Assembly: GCA_002007465.1 (NCBI GenBank)
Contig: LNAC01000003.1
Location: 13,165,821 to 13,229,820 of the forward strand
Source of the DNA: Ailurus styani
Lineage: Eukaryota > Chordata > Mammalia > Carnivora > Ailuridae
Reading direction: 5' to 3'
Length of the DNA stretch: 64,000 bases
The notes under the pieces are model-generated. The model did no database searches, was not told the DNA's origin, and saw only the letters and a program-made list of their open reading frames with translations. Made by a program: the position numbers and the translations under genes. The stretch's first letter is position 1; every line of letters starts with the position of its first letter. Shown here piece after piece: positions 34,174 through 45,535 of this stretch.

Positions 34174-34784
34174 ATCTTGACTATACATATTTAACCCCCT
34201 CTCCTGAATGAATGCTTTCCATGCCCACATTTCTATAATCCAGGATATAAATTATACCCAAAGAGTATTCCTATTCAAACTTTTTATTTCAGCCAGAAGT
34301 GTGCTAGTTAAGTGGCCTTACAGTTTCGAATAATAAAAGGTGGCACTGCAAGCATTCAGGGTGCTTTTGCTTTAACTAAGTACAGCTTAAATCCGTTATT
34401 CCAACCAGCCAGTCACAGAGATGTGACTTATTGCCCTGTCGTCACTGGCCGCCCCTGCTCTGCCCTGAAATAGTGTAGTCCAGAACAAATTCTTCAATCA
34501 CACCATTGGTAGCTATGAGATAGACCCACCTGAATCAAATAATACTTAAAAGGTGTTTTCCAAAAAAGGGAAAGAACCTTGTCAAATTGCTCCTGTACCC
34601 TATTAGCAGTTACCAACTCGGGAACAAAATAAAATCCAGTCCTTGCTTTTTTTTTTTTTTTTTAACAGGTCAATTAAACTAATGTGATTCCTTCATTCTT
34701 ATAACAATTTTTGCTGTATGCTGAATGTTTCAGAGCGGTTTATAAGGAGACTCATTCACACTCCTTACAAAGGAAGCAATGCAA
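34174..34784. other. Non-coding stretch
   Basis: No gene seen. A poly-T run lies at 34649-34666. Confidence 0.45.
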
Positions 34785-34990
34785 GCCAGTATGGCATAGA
34801 GAATTTGGAGCCAGACAGAGGCGCAAAGTCTACCTTTGCTTCTCACAGACTGTGTCTTTAAGTCTTTCCTTCTTTATATTTCCAAATGAATGCTATAATA
34901 CCAATTCTACAAGCATGGGAAGAGATTAAATAAGGTAACCGTGTAAAAATGCTTGCAGAAGACAGATAGCAAAGGTTCCACAAATGTCAT
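34785..34990 (+). repeat. MIR SINE
   Basis: Long sense copy: 'GTATGGCATAGAGAATTTGG', 'AGCCAGACAGAGGCGCAAAG', 'GCTTCTCACAGACTGTGTC', then 'GGGAAGAGATTAAATAAGG' and 'AAAAATGCTTGCAGAAGACA' follow MIR order from the head to near the 3' end. Confidence 0.8.
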
Positions 34991-35855
34991 GTGTTTTCTC
35001 CTTTTCGGAACAGAATACTAAAGTTTAGTTGATGAGAATAGCATTACAATTATAAGGAAATAAATTAGTCCATTAAGGACTTAATTGGCTCAAGGTCAAG
35101 CCAGTTTATTCTTTTTTTCTTCATCCATGGCTTCCTTTTTTTCTACTTAAAAATGCTCCCAACTGTGAGTCCACGTTTTTCTTCATACAATTATATGTTC
35201 TTCACATAGTTCTATTTCAAGTCAGGGGACAGTACTGCAAATAGTATCACATTTGCTCTGGTGCTACTTTATGGATGCACTGTCAACAGCATACAAAATT
35301 ATGATTTGGAACTTTATAGCAGAGTAAAAAAGAAAGTAAATAATTAAATCAATCTATATACTTTCTCCCCATTTCTAAAGAGTGGGATATTTAGTTGGAT
35401 TCATCCTTTTCAGGACTTGTCATAAACTAAATTTATGGAAAAATTTTCAAGCCTCTTCTTTTCATATATTCTTTCAGAAAGGAAACAGTACATTTTTGTA
35501 CAGCATAATGATTTCACATATTTTCCTTGATCCTTAAGAAACACCAAAATTCTGGAGATCAAAGATTAGAAACATCTACATTAATTTTTGCAAAGAAATG
35601 GGCTAGCTACTGAAAGACATGAATAACGAACTTGTGATACAAGCATTCTATTCATAAATTTCTTGCCACTTTACCACTTTAGTACTTAAAATGTAAATTT
35701 TTACAGTTGAGGTTCTAACTTGGAATTTTTTCCAACATCTTGCTCTGAAACATGTTTACAGAGAGTATTTTCAAAGCAAGCATCATTTTAATCATCAATT
35801 AATAATACACATTTTTATTTATATTATCTCAATTCCTACCTCAATTTTCTTCTCT
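34991..35855. other. Non-coding stretch
   Basis: AT-rich sequence with no gene or recognised element. Confidence 0.5.
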
Positions 35856-35859
35856 TGAT

Positions 35860-35965
35860 GTCACTTTCCACTTCTGGGCCTCTGGTTTCTCATCTATAAA
35901 GTAATAAGATTAGGAATACACTCCAGATTCTCCACCACCTCTAATATGCTGGGATATTATACTTA
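35860..35965 (+). repeat. MIR SINE fragment
   Basis: 'CTTCTGGGCCTCTGGTTTCT' and 'CATCTATAAAGTAATAAGAT' match the MIR core 'CTGGGCCTCAGTTTCCTCATCTGTAAAATG'. Confidence 0.65.
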
Positions 35966-36193
35966 ATATTTTCTTAATTTGCATTCTTTATTCCACAAAA
36001 CAACTCACAACCATCACTGAATCTACAATGGAGCCCAGCTTTTAAAAACAGATGTAACTCAAAGTAATACTTTCAATAAATATACATACGTATTGCAGTG
36101 ATAATGTTTATTTGCATAAGACTTGGTTGATAAATATGCTGAATCCTAGTTTAAATTATGTAATTGCTAATGTATGTATTACTTTAATATTAT

Positions 36194-36386
36194 TTTCTTT
36201 TTTTTAAATTTTATTTATTTATTTGACAGAGAGAGATCACAAGTAGGCAGAGAGGCAGGCAGGGGGACAGGGGGAGCAGGTTTCCTGCTGAGCAGGGAGC
36301 CCAATGCGGGACTCAATCCCAGGACCCTGAGACCATGACCTGAGCTGAAAGCAGAGGCTTTAACCCACTGAGCCACCCAGGTGCCC
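36194..36386 (-). mobile_element. CAN-SINE, minus strand, first of a pair
   Basis: T-rich start, 'ATTTATTTATTTGACAGAGA', GA-rich body, 'CTCAATCCCAGGACCCTGAG' and head complement 'GAGCCACCCAGGTGCCC'. Confidence 0.95.
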
Positions 36387-36394
36387 ATAATTTC

Positions 36395-36586
36395 TTTTTT
36401 TTAAAAGACTTTATTTATTTATTTGACAGAGAAAGATCACAGGTAGGTAGAGAGGCAGGCAGAGGTGGGGGGAGAAGCAGGTTCCCTGCTGAACAGAGAG
36501 CCCAATGTGGGGCTCGATCCCAGGACCCTGAGATCATGACCTGAGTGGAAGGCAGAGGGTTAACCCACTGAGTCACCCAGGTGCCC
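36395..36586 (-). mobile_element. CAN-SINE, minus strand, second of a pair
   Basis: Same orientation and similar sequence, beginning only eight bases after the first copy. 'ATAATTTCT' before it and 'TTAATTTCT' after it suggest an insertion next to the older copy. Confidence 0.95.
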
Positions 36587-38361
36587 ATTTAATTTCTAAA
36601 TTATATATTCAACATTATTTTCTTTACACAAAGGAGTATTCCAGCCCCTAAATCATCAGTTCTAAGTAGGGAATATGAACTCACATTCTGCAAATTGGAT
36701 TTTCTTTTTTTAAAACACATGCACATTTCACTTGCAGATGTATTTCTAGGTTTTAATGTTTAACTGGGGAGACTGTGACCTCGACACACAATGTGTAGGA
36801 ATCTTGGTGCATTCTGTCCTTTATTTTCATTTATTTTGGCAATATGTTTGATTATCTGGACTTACATAGGTTACTGGGACTCCTATACAGACTTTAATCA
36901 GAAATCATTGTTCCTTTGAGTATAGTGTCCTATACAATCACAGTTGGAACATTCTATTTATTTATGGCTGCCTCACAACCCAAAAGATACTCAAGAAAAA
37001 CTGAAAGTGATCAAAATGACTAAATGTCAGATGGGACTAATATCTAAGAAATGTGCAGGACAAATATGCAGAGGGCTTTGGAAAAAAGAAATCTACCAGT
37101 TAGAAGAAATCCAAAATGGCAAATAATGAGACAGAACTTGAGACAGAATAAATGATCAAACAACATCACTGTAAGGATAAACAATACAAAAAATAATCTG
37201 AAGTTATCAGTATAACTAAATACATGAATATGTAAAATTATTGATAACAGGGTTGGTAAAATTTTCCTCATAATTTCTTTCATTTTATTGCCTGGGTTTC
37301 TGGTCATAAAATACATAGATCCTCAGTAACGATGAAAAGTATACTATTGCAGATTTTGATAGATTCAAACATATTGATACTTTCAAGTTTGAAAACAATT
37401 TTATGAGTTTTACACATACATGTATATATAAATTATTTCAAATAAACACATAGTTGTAGAAATTCAAATAGATCTGCACATTACATTAAAATGAATTCAA
37501 GAAACAATTAGCTGTCTGATAGTGAGTTATGCACTTAACAAAATGCTGGTCTGTATATTCAGATTCAGAGGTTACGAGGCAGGAGTCAACAAAAGGGAAA
37601 TTTGTGATACACTGTTAACAAATATTCGTAACAACAAATCTCGGTCATATCATAAAAAGCACAATTCGATTATCTTTATAGCAGATGGAAGAGATTGATT
37701 ATAGAACATTTATAGTCTTTACATGTGGACTTATATTATTAGTGTGGATCTGCATGCATGTTTAAACCATGTTGTTTAAATTTAATTGGTTTTATTCCAA
37801 AGTTTTAGCCGGAAATAATAGATATGGTACCAAATGGCAAAGCCCTACACTTTTTTTCAGGTCTTTTCTGTTTTCTTAAATTATCTTCATTTTTTCAGGG
37901 GTAGGGCTATGGTCACGTGTAGGCATCATGAAACTCTTTCTGTACCACATCAAACATTTTAGGACTAAAACAAACGATTCATTGGCAATATACTTAGTTG
38001 TTCTAAAGTTTCCTGAGAGAAGAGTTTTTCTTATGAGTTCTCCATATCGGTATGTGGTCTAAATCTGTTGAGCAGTAGCTTGAGGATGCATTCTTTCTAC
38101 TAGGAAACACTGGCTGACAGAGTAGAGAACACAAGTTTAGGGATGGTTTTTGTCTTCATGCATAAAAGGAAGAGTCAGTAAAATTTGCTTAAGTCCAAAG
38201 CAGTATGCTTGTGTTATAATTTTGTGAATTATGTAAAAATTTCTCTTGCTATTAAATCTTAATATTTTCATATTTTTCCTGAATTTATTCAGTTTCCTAT
38301 TCCTCCATACACAAGGAGAAACTGAGTTGGCCACTAAGCCTCTCATTAACTTTACCTCATT
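36587..38361. other. Non-coding stretch
   Basis: No gene recognised. A 60-codon + frame at 36944-37126 is free of stops but has no domain and overlaps open frames on the other strand. Confidence 0.45.
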
Positions 38362-38375
38362 AAAGGTAAATTTTA

Positions 38376-38577
38376 GGGGCGCCTGGGTGGGTGGCTCAGT
38401 GGGTTAAGCCTCTGCCTCTGGCTCAGGTCATGATCTCAGGGTCCTGAGATCGAGCCCCGCATCAGGCTCCCTGCTCAGCGGGGAGCCTGCTTCCTCTTCT
38501 CTCTCTGCCTGCCTCTCTGCCTACTTGTGATCTCTCTCCCTCTCTGTGTCAAATAAATAAATAAAAATCTTTAAAAA
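38376..38577 (+). mobile_element. CAN-SINE, plus strand, with duplicated GGTG in the head
   Basis: Near-consensus copy with head 'GGGGCGCCTGGGTGGGTGGC' (an extra GGGT/GGTG unit), 'CTGGCTCAGGTCATGATCTC' and AAATAAATAAATAAAAATC tail. A 14-bp target-site duplication AAAGGTAAATTTTA is at 38362-38375 and 38578-38591. Confidence 0.96.
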
Positions 38578-38669
38578 AAAGGTAAATTTTATAGACTATT
38601 TCTCTCTCCCTCTCTGTGTCAAATAAATAAATAAAAATCTTTTAAAAAAAGGTAAATTTTATAGACTGT
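38531..38669 (+). repeat. 70-bp tandem duplication of a SINE tail plus flank
   Basis: Unit 38531-38600 starts TCTCTCTCCCTCTCTGTGTC in the SINE and runs through its tail and target-site duplication to ATAGACTATT. It is repeated at 38601-38669 with few differences. The second copy is a SINE tail without a head, made by duplication and not by insertion. Confidence 0.93.
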
Positions 38670-39770
38670 TATTTACATCACCTTCCATTCTCAAATAAAT
38701 GGAAATTAAGTTATTATATTATTTTTGCATTTAAGTTATATTACTTTTGCATTTAAGTTATTTTATTTTGCATTTCATTTTTGCATTTATGCATTGCATA
38801 AAAGTAAAGATGTCTGCACATTTAACACTGCAATCTAAATGAGGATAATCAATGTATTACCTACAGGAAATATTAAGAGTCAGTTTTTCAATATAACCCA
38901 CTGAAGTGGAGGAATGGTATTAGTAAAATTCAATACTGAAAAGCCCTAATGTGTTTGATAATTTAGCTAAGTGCCATTATGTAGACAAATTCTAAACTAC
39001 GTGCGGAAGAGGAACATATCGTATGATCTACGGTAGGTTGGCAAAACTGAAGATATTCAGTTTGGGCCATTAACCCAGATATATAATTTACAGAACTCAG
39101 AGATCTGTAAATGGACTATTACACACTATTAAGGGTATAAATGAAGAATAAAAATCATCTGTGTCTCACTATGGAAGCCAGAGGCTTTTTAAAAAAATAT
39201 TTAAGGATAGTGGTCCCACTTCAACTATCTTATAATTTTTGTCTATAATAATATGAACAAGGGCTTAGAAAGCAGTCAAAGTCTGATTATTCAGATAACA
39301 AATTAAACAATTTTTCTTAGTCCTAGGTTCATTAACGAATGGTGACAGAATGTTAGATACCACTCTATTTTTGCATTTCTTTTTCCTAGAAGAAAGTTGC
39401 ATGTTCTCACCATTAAGACAGAGTAGCCGGACTACCACTGGCGGAGTCCTCGAATCTACTCAGTAATACATAAAACCAGTCATCCATTCTTCAAAAATGA
39501 GAATTTATGTATCACCGTGTGCAAGCACTATCCTATGTGGAGAGGGAACAAATAGAAACAATATATACCTCCAGTTCTTCAGTGTTCTTAATTTAGACGG
39601 AAACGAGATGACACAGTGCTATTTGATATCACTCCTATTACAGTTGCAGGAACAATGCATTGTAAAGCCAAAAGGGAGAAAGTTATTATTTCTGTCTGGT
39701 GAAATCCAGACATTTTCATATGTGTATGTCACATCAAGGATGAGTTTACCAGCTCAAAAAGAAAAAGAGA
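38670..39770. other. Non-coding stretch
   Basis: No gene recognised. 38700-38790 has several 'TTTTGCATTTAAGTTAT' repeats. A 113-codon + frame at 39497-39838 has no domain and ends in the GA repeat. Confidence 0.45.
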
Positions 39771-39773
39771 AAA

Positions 39774-39798
39774 AGAGAGAGAGAGAGAGAGAGAGAGT
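39774..39798 (+). repeat. (GA)n microsatellite
   Basis: Short uninterrupted GA run after an A-rich purine tract. Confidence 0.92.
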
Positions 39799-39884
39799 AT
39801 TTGGTGATTCCACTCTGAGAGAAAAACGTGTGAAATGACTGCGATAGGAGTTTCTGCATACAGCCCTTCACATATACACTCAAC

Positions 39885-40440
39885 CCTTATCTTTTGACTA
39901 ACTCCTCTATGCAAAGCACTCTCTTAGCAATTGGAGAAACACTGAAAAACAGACGGCCATCCTTCCCTCCTGGTGCTGACAATCTAATGAGGAAGACAGG
40001 TATTTGGTAACTGTGATAAGGCTCTTTTTAGGGGTGCCTGGGTGGCTCAGTTGGTTAAGTGTCTGCCTTCAGCTCAGGTCATGATCCAGGGGTCCTGGGA
40101 TCGAGCCCCGTGTCTGGCTCCCTGCTGAGCAGGGAGCCTACTTCTCCCTCTCCTCCCTGCTCATGCTCTCTGTCTCTCTCGCTCTCTCTCAAGTAAATAA
40201 AAATCTTAGAAAATAATAAGGGTCTTTTTAAAAAGGAAAAGCAGAGATGCCGTGAGAGCATGGGACGGGCTTTAGAAGTTAGGGTACTTTGGTCAAGGGA
40301 AAGAAAATCAGGTAAGGGAGAAAGGTGTGCCCAGATAGGGAAAGGGTTTATAAGTTACATTAAGTTGTTTAAACTGTATTATGTAGGCAATGGAGAGAAG
40401 TTTTTAATCAAAGAGTGGTACAATGAAGACTGGCATATTA
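39885..40440 (+). repeat. Ancient interspersed repeat, SINE-interrupted
   Basis: 'AAAGCACTCTCTTAGCAATT', 'CTCCTGGTGCTGACAATCTA' and, after the SINE at 40031-40217, 'GGCAATGGAGAGAAGTTTTT' follow the order of the unresolved repeat at 27255-27960. Confidence 0.45.
40031..40217 (+). mobile_element. CAN-SINE, plus strand
   Basis: Head 'GGGGTGCCTGGGTGGCTCAG', 'TTCAGCTCAGGTCATGATCC', CT-rich body and AAGTAAATAAAAATCTTAG tail. A target-site duplication AAGGCTCTTTTTA / AAGGGTCTTTTTA is at 40018-40030 and 40218-40230. Confidence 0.95.
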
Positions 40441-40951
40441 GAATATTAGCAAGGTAAGACTGACAGCATTAAACAAGGAAAACTTAATCAAAGAGAGAAA
40501 AAATTATGGAAAACAAATAGGAAGTCCAATACAAAATTCTATACAGGAAATAAGGATAGACTAAGTAACTTTACTCAAGAGGTAATGAAGACAAGGGGAA
40601 ATATTGGAAAGATATTTCTGAGACACAATTGAAAAACTTAGTGATTCCCAAACATAAAGTGTGAGGGAAATTCCAATTTGAGGGGCTGTTGCACAGATTT
40701 CACTCAAGAGAGCTAGGGCAGTGTGTAGGGGAAGAACTGAATAATACTGAAGATCTAGAGAATAATTATTTGGGTGGTGATCAAAGGATGGGGAGTTCAT
40801 TTGGAATATGAGAAATCCCGTCAGGGGGTAAGACTAAGGACAGATGAATGAAGAGATACAGTAAACCCTAAATAGTGTAAGTTTAAATCTGGGAAGAGAG
40901 ATTGTGCGGGAGCAGTATACTTGAATAGCATCAAAATATTTACTACAAAGC

Positions 40952-41320
40952 AATGGGTCTCATTATTGCTGCCCACGAGAATCACCTAAATCACTTAAAA
41001 AAAAATCAATGCTCATTTCACAATGCCCAAAATTCTCATTTAAGCAATTTGGAATACAGGACACAGGGATTTAAAAAACAAACAAACAACTAAAAGACAC
41101 AACAAAAACAAAAATGAAAATAAAACCAAAACTCCCCCAGGTCANATCAATGCTCATTTCACAACGCCCAAAATTCTCATTTAAGCAATTTGGAATACAG
41201 GACACAGGGATTTAAAAAACAAGCAAACAACTAAAAGACACAACAAAAACAAAAATGAAAATAAAACCAAAACTCCCCCAGGTCATTCTAACATGCAGCC
41301 AAGCTGAGAACCTCTGCCAT
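40952..41320. repeat. MER5A-like hAT element enlarged by an internal duplication
   Basis: The ends look like a small hAT-Charlie element ('CACGAGAATCACCTAAATCA' at the left, 'GGTCATTCTAACATGCAGCC' and 'GCTGAGAACCTCTGC' at the right). Between them is a duplicated 140-bp unit. Confidence 0.6.
41005..41285 (+). repeat. 140-bp tandem duplication separated by a single N
   Basis: Unit 41005-41144 and unit 41146-41285 are both 140 bp, start ATCAATGCTCATTTCACAA and end CCCCCAGGTCA. I see two mismatches. Position 41145 is the only N between them, so the duplication may come from a contig join. Confidence 0.95.
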
Positions 41321-41349
41321 GGAGGGACATGATTGCATGAGGTCTTTTA

Positions 41350-41545
41350 ATGGTAAGACCCTGAACTCTGAAGCCAAATGTTTAAATTGAAGCTCTGTCC
41401 GTTACCCATGAAACCTGGCCCAGGAAAGCCATGAACTCCTTCTCTGCAAGACAGGGGTAATATTGTGTACTCAGTGATTTGTAGGATTACATGCAAGAGA
41501 GGTATAAAGGTGCTTCTCAGGATGCTCTATTAATATCATCATCTA
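41350..41545 (+). repeat. MIR SINE
   Basis: 'ACCCTGAACTCTGAAGCCAA', 'TTAAATTGAAGCTCTGTCCG', 'AACTCCTTCTCTGCAAGACA' and 'GGGGTAATATTGTGTACTCA' follow the MIR order in decayed form. Confidence 0.65.
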
Positions 41546-43320
41546 TACGTGTCATCATCAATTATCATTATTCGCACAGCATCATCTTATTCTCCATTAT
41601 ATACATTTGAAGTTGGGAAGTGAAGGAAATCACAGAGGGAGAATTTGTAGGACATCAAGAGAAAAACTCTATGGGCAGAATCTGTGGAATGTGCAGCATT
41701 GAAGAAAGTGGTAGAGAAGAAGGAGACAGCAGAGCAAGAAGTAGAGTCGAACGTATGGAGGAAATCTAGCAGAGAATGGTGTCCTGAAATTTATTCGATA
41801 TATTTCAAATTTCACAAAAATCTAAAGTAGGAGTAAGTCTGAAGCTTGGCCTCTGATTTGGCAAATTCTAAATCTGTAGCGTCTAACTGTGATCAGATTA
41901 GGGCTGCAAGAATCTACAGTTGGTTGAGGGGTGAAGAATTAGAGACAGTCAAGGGAAGGCAAGAGAAGGATATAACTATTAAGAGGAAGGCAGAGGATAC
42001 GGGAGGGATAATGGGAAGAGAAAGGATTCTGAAAACTTTGAAGGACTTTTTCTCCTAAAGTGGAAATACTTACAAAAATAAATAAAGAAGGCAGTTAATA
42101 GAAAAGTTGAAGCAACATAGAAGAGGAAAATTGAAGAGCTATGACCCGAATTTCTTTGCTGCTTTGGCACTAGTAACTAAGGCAAAATAAAGAATATCTC
42201 CACTAATATGTTAGCTATAGCTACAGCTCTCAAAGAAAGGACAAATTCTTTCCCGATATTTTCTCCTACCTCTGTCCAAGCTCTCACTCTCTAATACCAC
42301 TTTAATAATAGTTCTCATATCCCCAAATTATCTCACAATGTTCAGAAGGAAACTGATCAACTTGTCTAGTTGGAATGTCATTCTAATAAGCTAATGAAAC
42401 GAGGATCTTCTTTCCATGCTCTCAGGTGTACTAAGCTGAATTTAATTCGATGGAAAAACACCTGTAATCAACAGCATCAGGCAAAAGAACATGACAGGAT
42501 CAGCCCAGTGTTTTACCCTCCTGGAAAAACAGTCCACAGCTCATGCCCCTTGCATGCTACGTGAAAAGCCTTATTTTTGTGCACGGTACCAAGGGCAGTG
42601 AATTTCAGGGCGCTTTTTAAGTATGCCAGATCATCATCCATGAAAGAGAGTCATCCATAAGATGTCAAACTGTGTCTACCTAAAAAATTTCATGGTAATA
42701 GGAGGATGGATTAAAGCAGTATTATATCAGAAAGTGAATCATTACACTAAGGAAAGAAAACATGAAAGGGGAGAGTGAGACTGTTGCTTCTCTATTTCCA
42801 GCACCAAGAGCAATCAGTGCTCTCCCCATCCCGACAAAGAGCCTTCCTTGTCTGCCCCCCCAGGAGTCAGCAAAGGCGCAGATGTTCCATAATCTGCAAT
42901 TCACGATACCCGCATACATTTGTGTCACTGAGTAATCCCATTTGATCACACTACACTTTCATCTAGCGGTTTGCATGTGCAGGTGGCCAAGGCACTGCCT
43001 TATTGGCCACTTCGTGTCACCCCAACCCAAAGTCCTCCTGGGGGTTCAGGACTACCTCACTGCCTCCAGTCTTGCAGTCATTTCATTACTAAACCTCCAG
43101 CATACCTCACCAGCTGTTTTATCCGCAGGCACAATACTCATTGTCAAGGTGTTTGGCTTTTTTTTTTTCTCCATTAAATGTGCTTATTTCATATAGTACC
43201 TCCCATAGAGTAGATCGATCCATTGAATTTCTTATGTTCATTTTCCATGAAATCTCTTTGAGCTCATTGCCTTTCTCTTAATATTAATAGGCAGACAGAC
43301 TATTCTGTGGAGCTGTGCTG
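41546..43320. other. Non-coding stretch
   Basis: No gene recognised. Open frames of up to 84 codons overlap on both strands and have no domain. Poly-T at 43158-43169. Confidence 0.45.
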
Positions 43321-43331
43321 AAAATTAACAT

Positions 43332-43527
43332 CTTTTTAAAGATTTTATTTATTTATTTGACAGAGAGAGAGCGCACAAGCAAGGGGAGCAGCAGGCAGAG
43401 AGAGAGGGAGAAGCAGGCTCCCCGCTGAGCAGGGAGCCTGATGTGGGGCTCGATCCCAGGACCCTGGGCTCAGGACTGAGCCGAAAGAAGACAGATGCTT
43501 AACTGACTGAGCCACCCAGGGGCCCTA
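43332..43527 (-). mobile_element. CAN-SINE, minus strand
   Basis: 'AAGATTTTATTTATTTATTT', GA-rich body, 'CTCGATCCCAGGACCCTGGG' and head complement 'GAGCCACCCAGGGGCCC'. The flanking repeat AAAATTAACAT is at 43321-43331 and 43528-43538. Confidence 0.95.
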
Positions 43528-43636
43528 AAAATTAACATTTGAAGAGCATTGAGAAGCCACATTGGAACGATAAATCTTTTTCTAAGGGGTGAGGTTGCCC
43601 AACCACAAATGGGTTTCATAAATGTTTGTCAAAGTA

Positions 43637-43840
43637 GGTGCGCCTGAGTGGCTCAGTTGGTTAAGCATCTGCCTTCAGCTCAGGTCATGATCCTGGAATC
43701 CTGGGATGGAGCCCTGCGTGGGGTTCCCTGCTCAGTGGGGAGCCTGTTCCCCCCTCTGCCTGCTGCTTGTACTCACTCTCTCCCTCTCTCTCTCACTCTT
43801 GCTCTATTCTCAAATAAATAAATAACATCTTGAAAAAATA
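43637..43840 (+). mobile_element. CAN-SINE, plus strand
   Basis: Head 'GGTGCGCCTGAGTGGCTCAG', 'TTCAGCTCAGGTCATGATCC', CT-rich body and AAATAAATAAATAACATC tail. It stands 5' of the L1M piece that follows. Confidence 0.94.
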
Positions 43841-43849
43841 ACAATAATT

Positions 43850-44565
43850 TTGATGTGGTAAACTATGTGTAACATAAAATTTATGATTTCAACATTTTTA
43901 AGGTATGCAATTTAGTGACATTAAGTATATTCACATTGTTGTGTAACCATCACTACTATCTATTTCCAGAATTTTTACATCATCCTCAAATGAAAGTCTA
44001 TACTCGCTGAATAATAATCCCCAATCCCTGCTCCCCTCAGCCCTGATAACCACCATTCTACCTAATGTCCTTATAATTTGACTCTTCTAGGTATTGTGTA
44101 TAAGTGGAATAATAAAGTAACCTTTTTTATCTGACTTTTGTCACATAAGACAATTTTTTCAAGGTTGATCCATGCCATAGCATGTATCAGAATTCCATTC
44201 CTTTTTAAAGCTGAATAATAATTATAAGTATATACAATGTGTTTTTCAATTTAGCCACTGATGGACATTTTGGTTCTTTCTACCTTTGGCAGTTGTGAAT
44301 AATGCTTCTATGCACTTGGGAGCAAAAACAACTATTCCAGTCTATCCTTTCAGTTTTTTAGGACATACACCTAGAAGCAGAATTATTGGATCATATGATA
44401 ATTCTATTTAGCTTTTCGAGGAACCACCATACCATTTTCCTTCGTGGCTGCACCATTTTACTTTCCACCAACAGTGCACGACAGTTCCAATATTTCCACA
44501 TCCTTGCCAACACTTGGCATTTTCTAAATTTTTTGTAATAATCATCCCAATGAGTATTAATATAA
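43850..44565 (-). repeat. L1M 3' UTR, minus strand
   Basis: Long, well-ordered reverse complement of an old L1M 3' UTR: 'TAACATAAAATTTATGATTT', 'TGTGTAACCATCACTACTAT', 'TGATGGACATTTTGGTTCTT', 'CAGTTGTGAATAATGCTTCT', 'GGATCATATGATAATTCTAT' and 'CCACCAACAGTGCACGACAG'. No coding part is preserved. Confidence 0.9.
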
Positions 44566-44794
44566 AACTAAATTTGATATTTCAGAAAATCTGTGTATTT
44601 ACCTCCACATGGGAAGGAATCTAAATCTTAAGAGATGGAGCTGTTCCCACTAGCTCAATTTTATTTCTCATAAGCTTGTGTTTTCAAAGATGATGTTTCT
44701 TACACTACCATCTCAAGTAAACAAACTTTGGGTAAATAAGTAAGGAAATCATCAAAGAATAACTTGAACCGCCCCCTCCCACCCTTGGTTTCTT

Positions 44795-44823
44795 CTGACT
44801 GAGCCACCCAGGCACCCGCCTCT
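44795..44823 (-). mobile_element. Head-only CAN-SINE micro-fragment (29 bp)
   Basis: CTGACTGAGCCACCCAGGCA followed by CCCGCCTCT: the first 23 bp or so of the SINE head on the minus strand, with no body or tail. It is flanked by perfect 10-bp repeats TTGGTTTCTT at 44785-44794 and 44824-44833. Confidence 0.75.
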
Positions 44824-44833
44824 TTGGTTTCTT

Positions 44834-45308
44834 TGGTATTTCATATTGTCATTATCTTCTTAGTCAGGCTGAGATATGTGTTTCTTGCCAGGAAATGCTA
44901 AAATCTATGAGGTTGTGAAATTATCCTCACCGCTATGATCATGTTCTATAATCCAACTCAATAGCAGCTGTCCACTGAAAATCAAAAACTATTAGTATCT
45001 CATTCATTCATTTGTTCCAAATGTTACTGTGAGTTTATTCTTCACAACACTGTTTAATCAAAGTTTCTGAGATGATGGACTATTCTATAACCAGTTTGAT
45101 CTAATACGTCAGCCATGATCCACATACGGTTATTAATTATGTAAAATGTAACAATTTAAGCTGAGTAAATCTCGAGATTAAAAGGCATAGCATAGGGAAT
45201 ATATTCAATGAAATTGTAATAGCAGGTTTAGACAGATACAATGAGAAATTGTTCATCATCTTTGTCTCAGCCAGTCTGGTCATAAAACTGACAAATACTG
45301 CTTGTAAT
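44834..45308. other. Non-coding stretch
   Basis: No gene or repeat recognised. Confidence 0.45.
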
Positions 45309-45323
45309 AAAGAGGAGTATAGG

Positions 45324-45520
45324 GGTGTCTGGTGCCTGGGTGGTTCAGTCGGTTAAGCATCTGACTTCGGCTCAGGTCGTGATCCCAGAGTCCTAGGATG
45401 GAGCCCTGTGTCCACAGGCTCCCTGTTTAGCAGGGAGTCTGCTTCTCCCACTCCCTCTCACCACCCCCCAACTTGTGCACCTTGTCTCTATATAATAAAT
45501 ACATAAAATCTTTAAAAATA
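45324..45520 (+). mobile_element. CAN-SINE, plus strand
   Basis: Head 'GGTGCCTGGGTGGTTCAGTC', 'TTCGGCTCAGGTCGTGATCC', CT-rich body and AAATACATAAAATCTTTAAA tail. A perfect 15-bp target-site duplication AAAGAGGAGTATAGG is at 45309-45323 and 45521-45535. Confidence 0.96.
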
Positions 45521-45535
45521 AAAGAGGAGTATAGG

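Noticed and set aside
36944..37126. 60-codon frame rich in charged residues, possibly a pseudogene
   Set aside because: No match to a family I recognise, overlapping antisense frames, no splice or start context.
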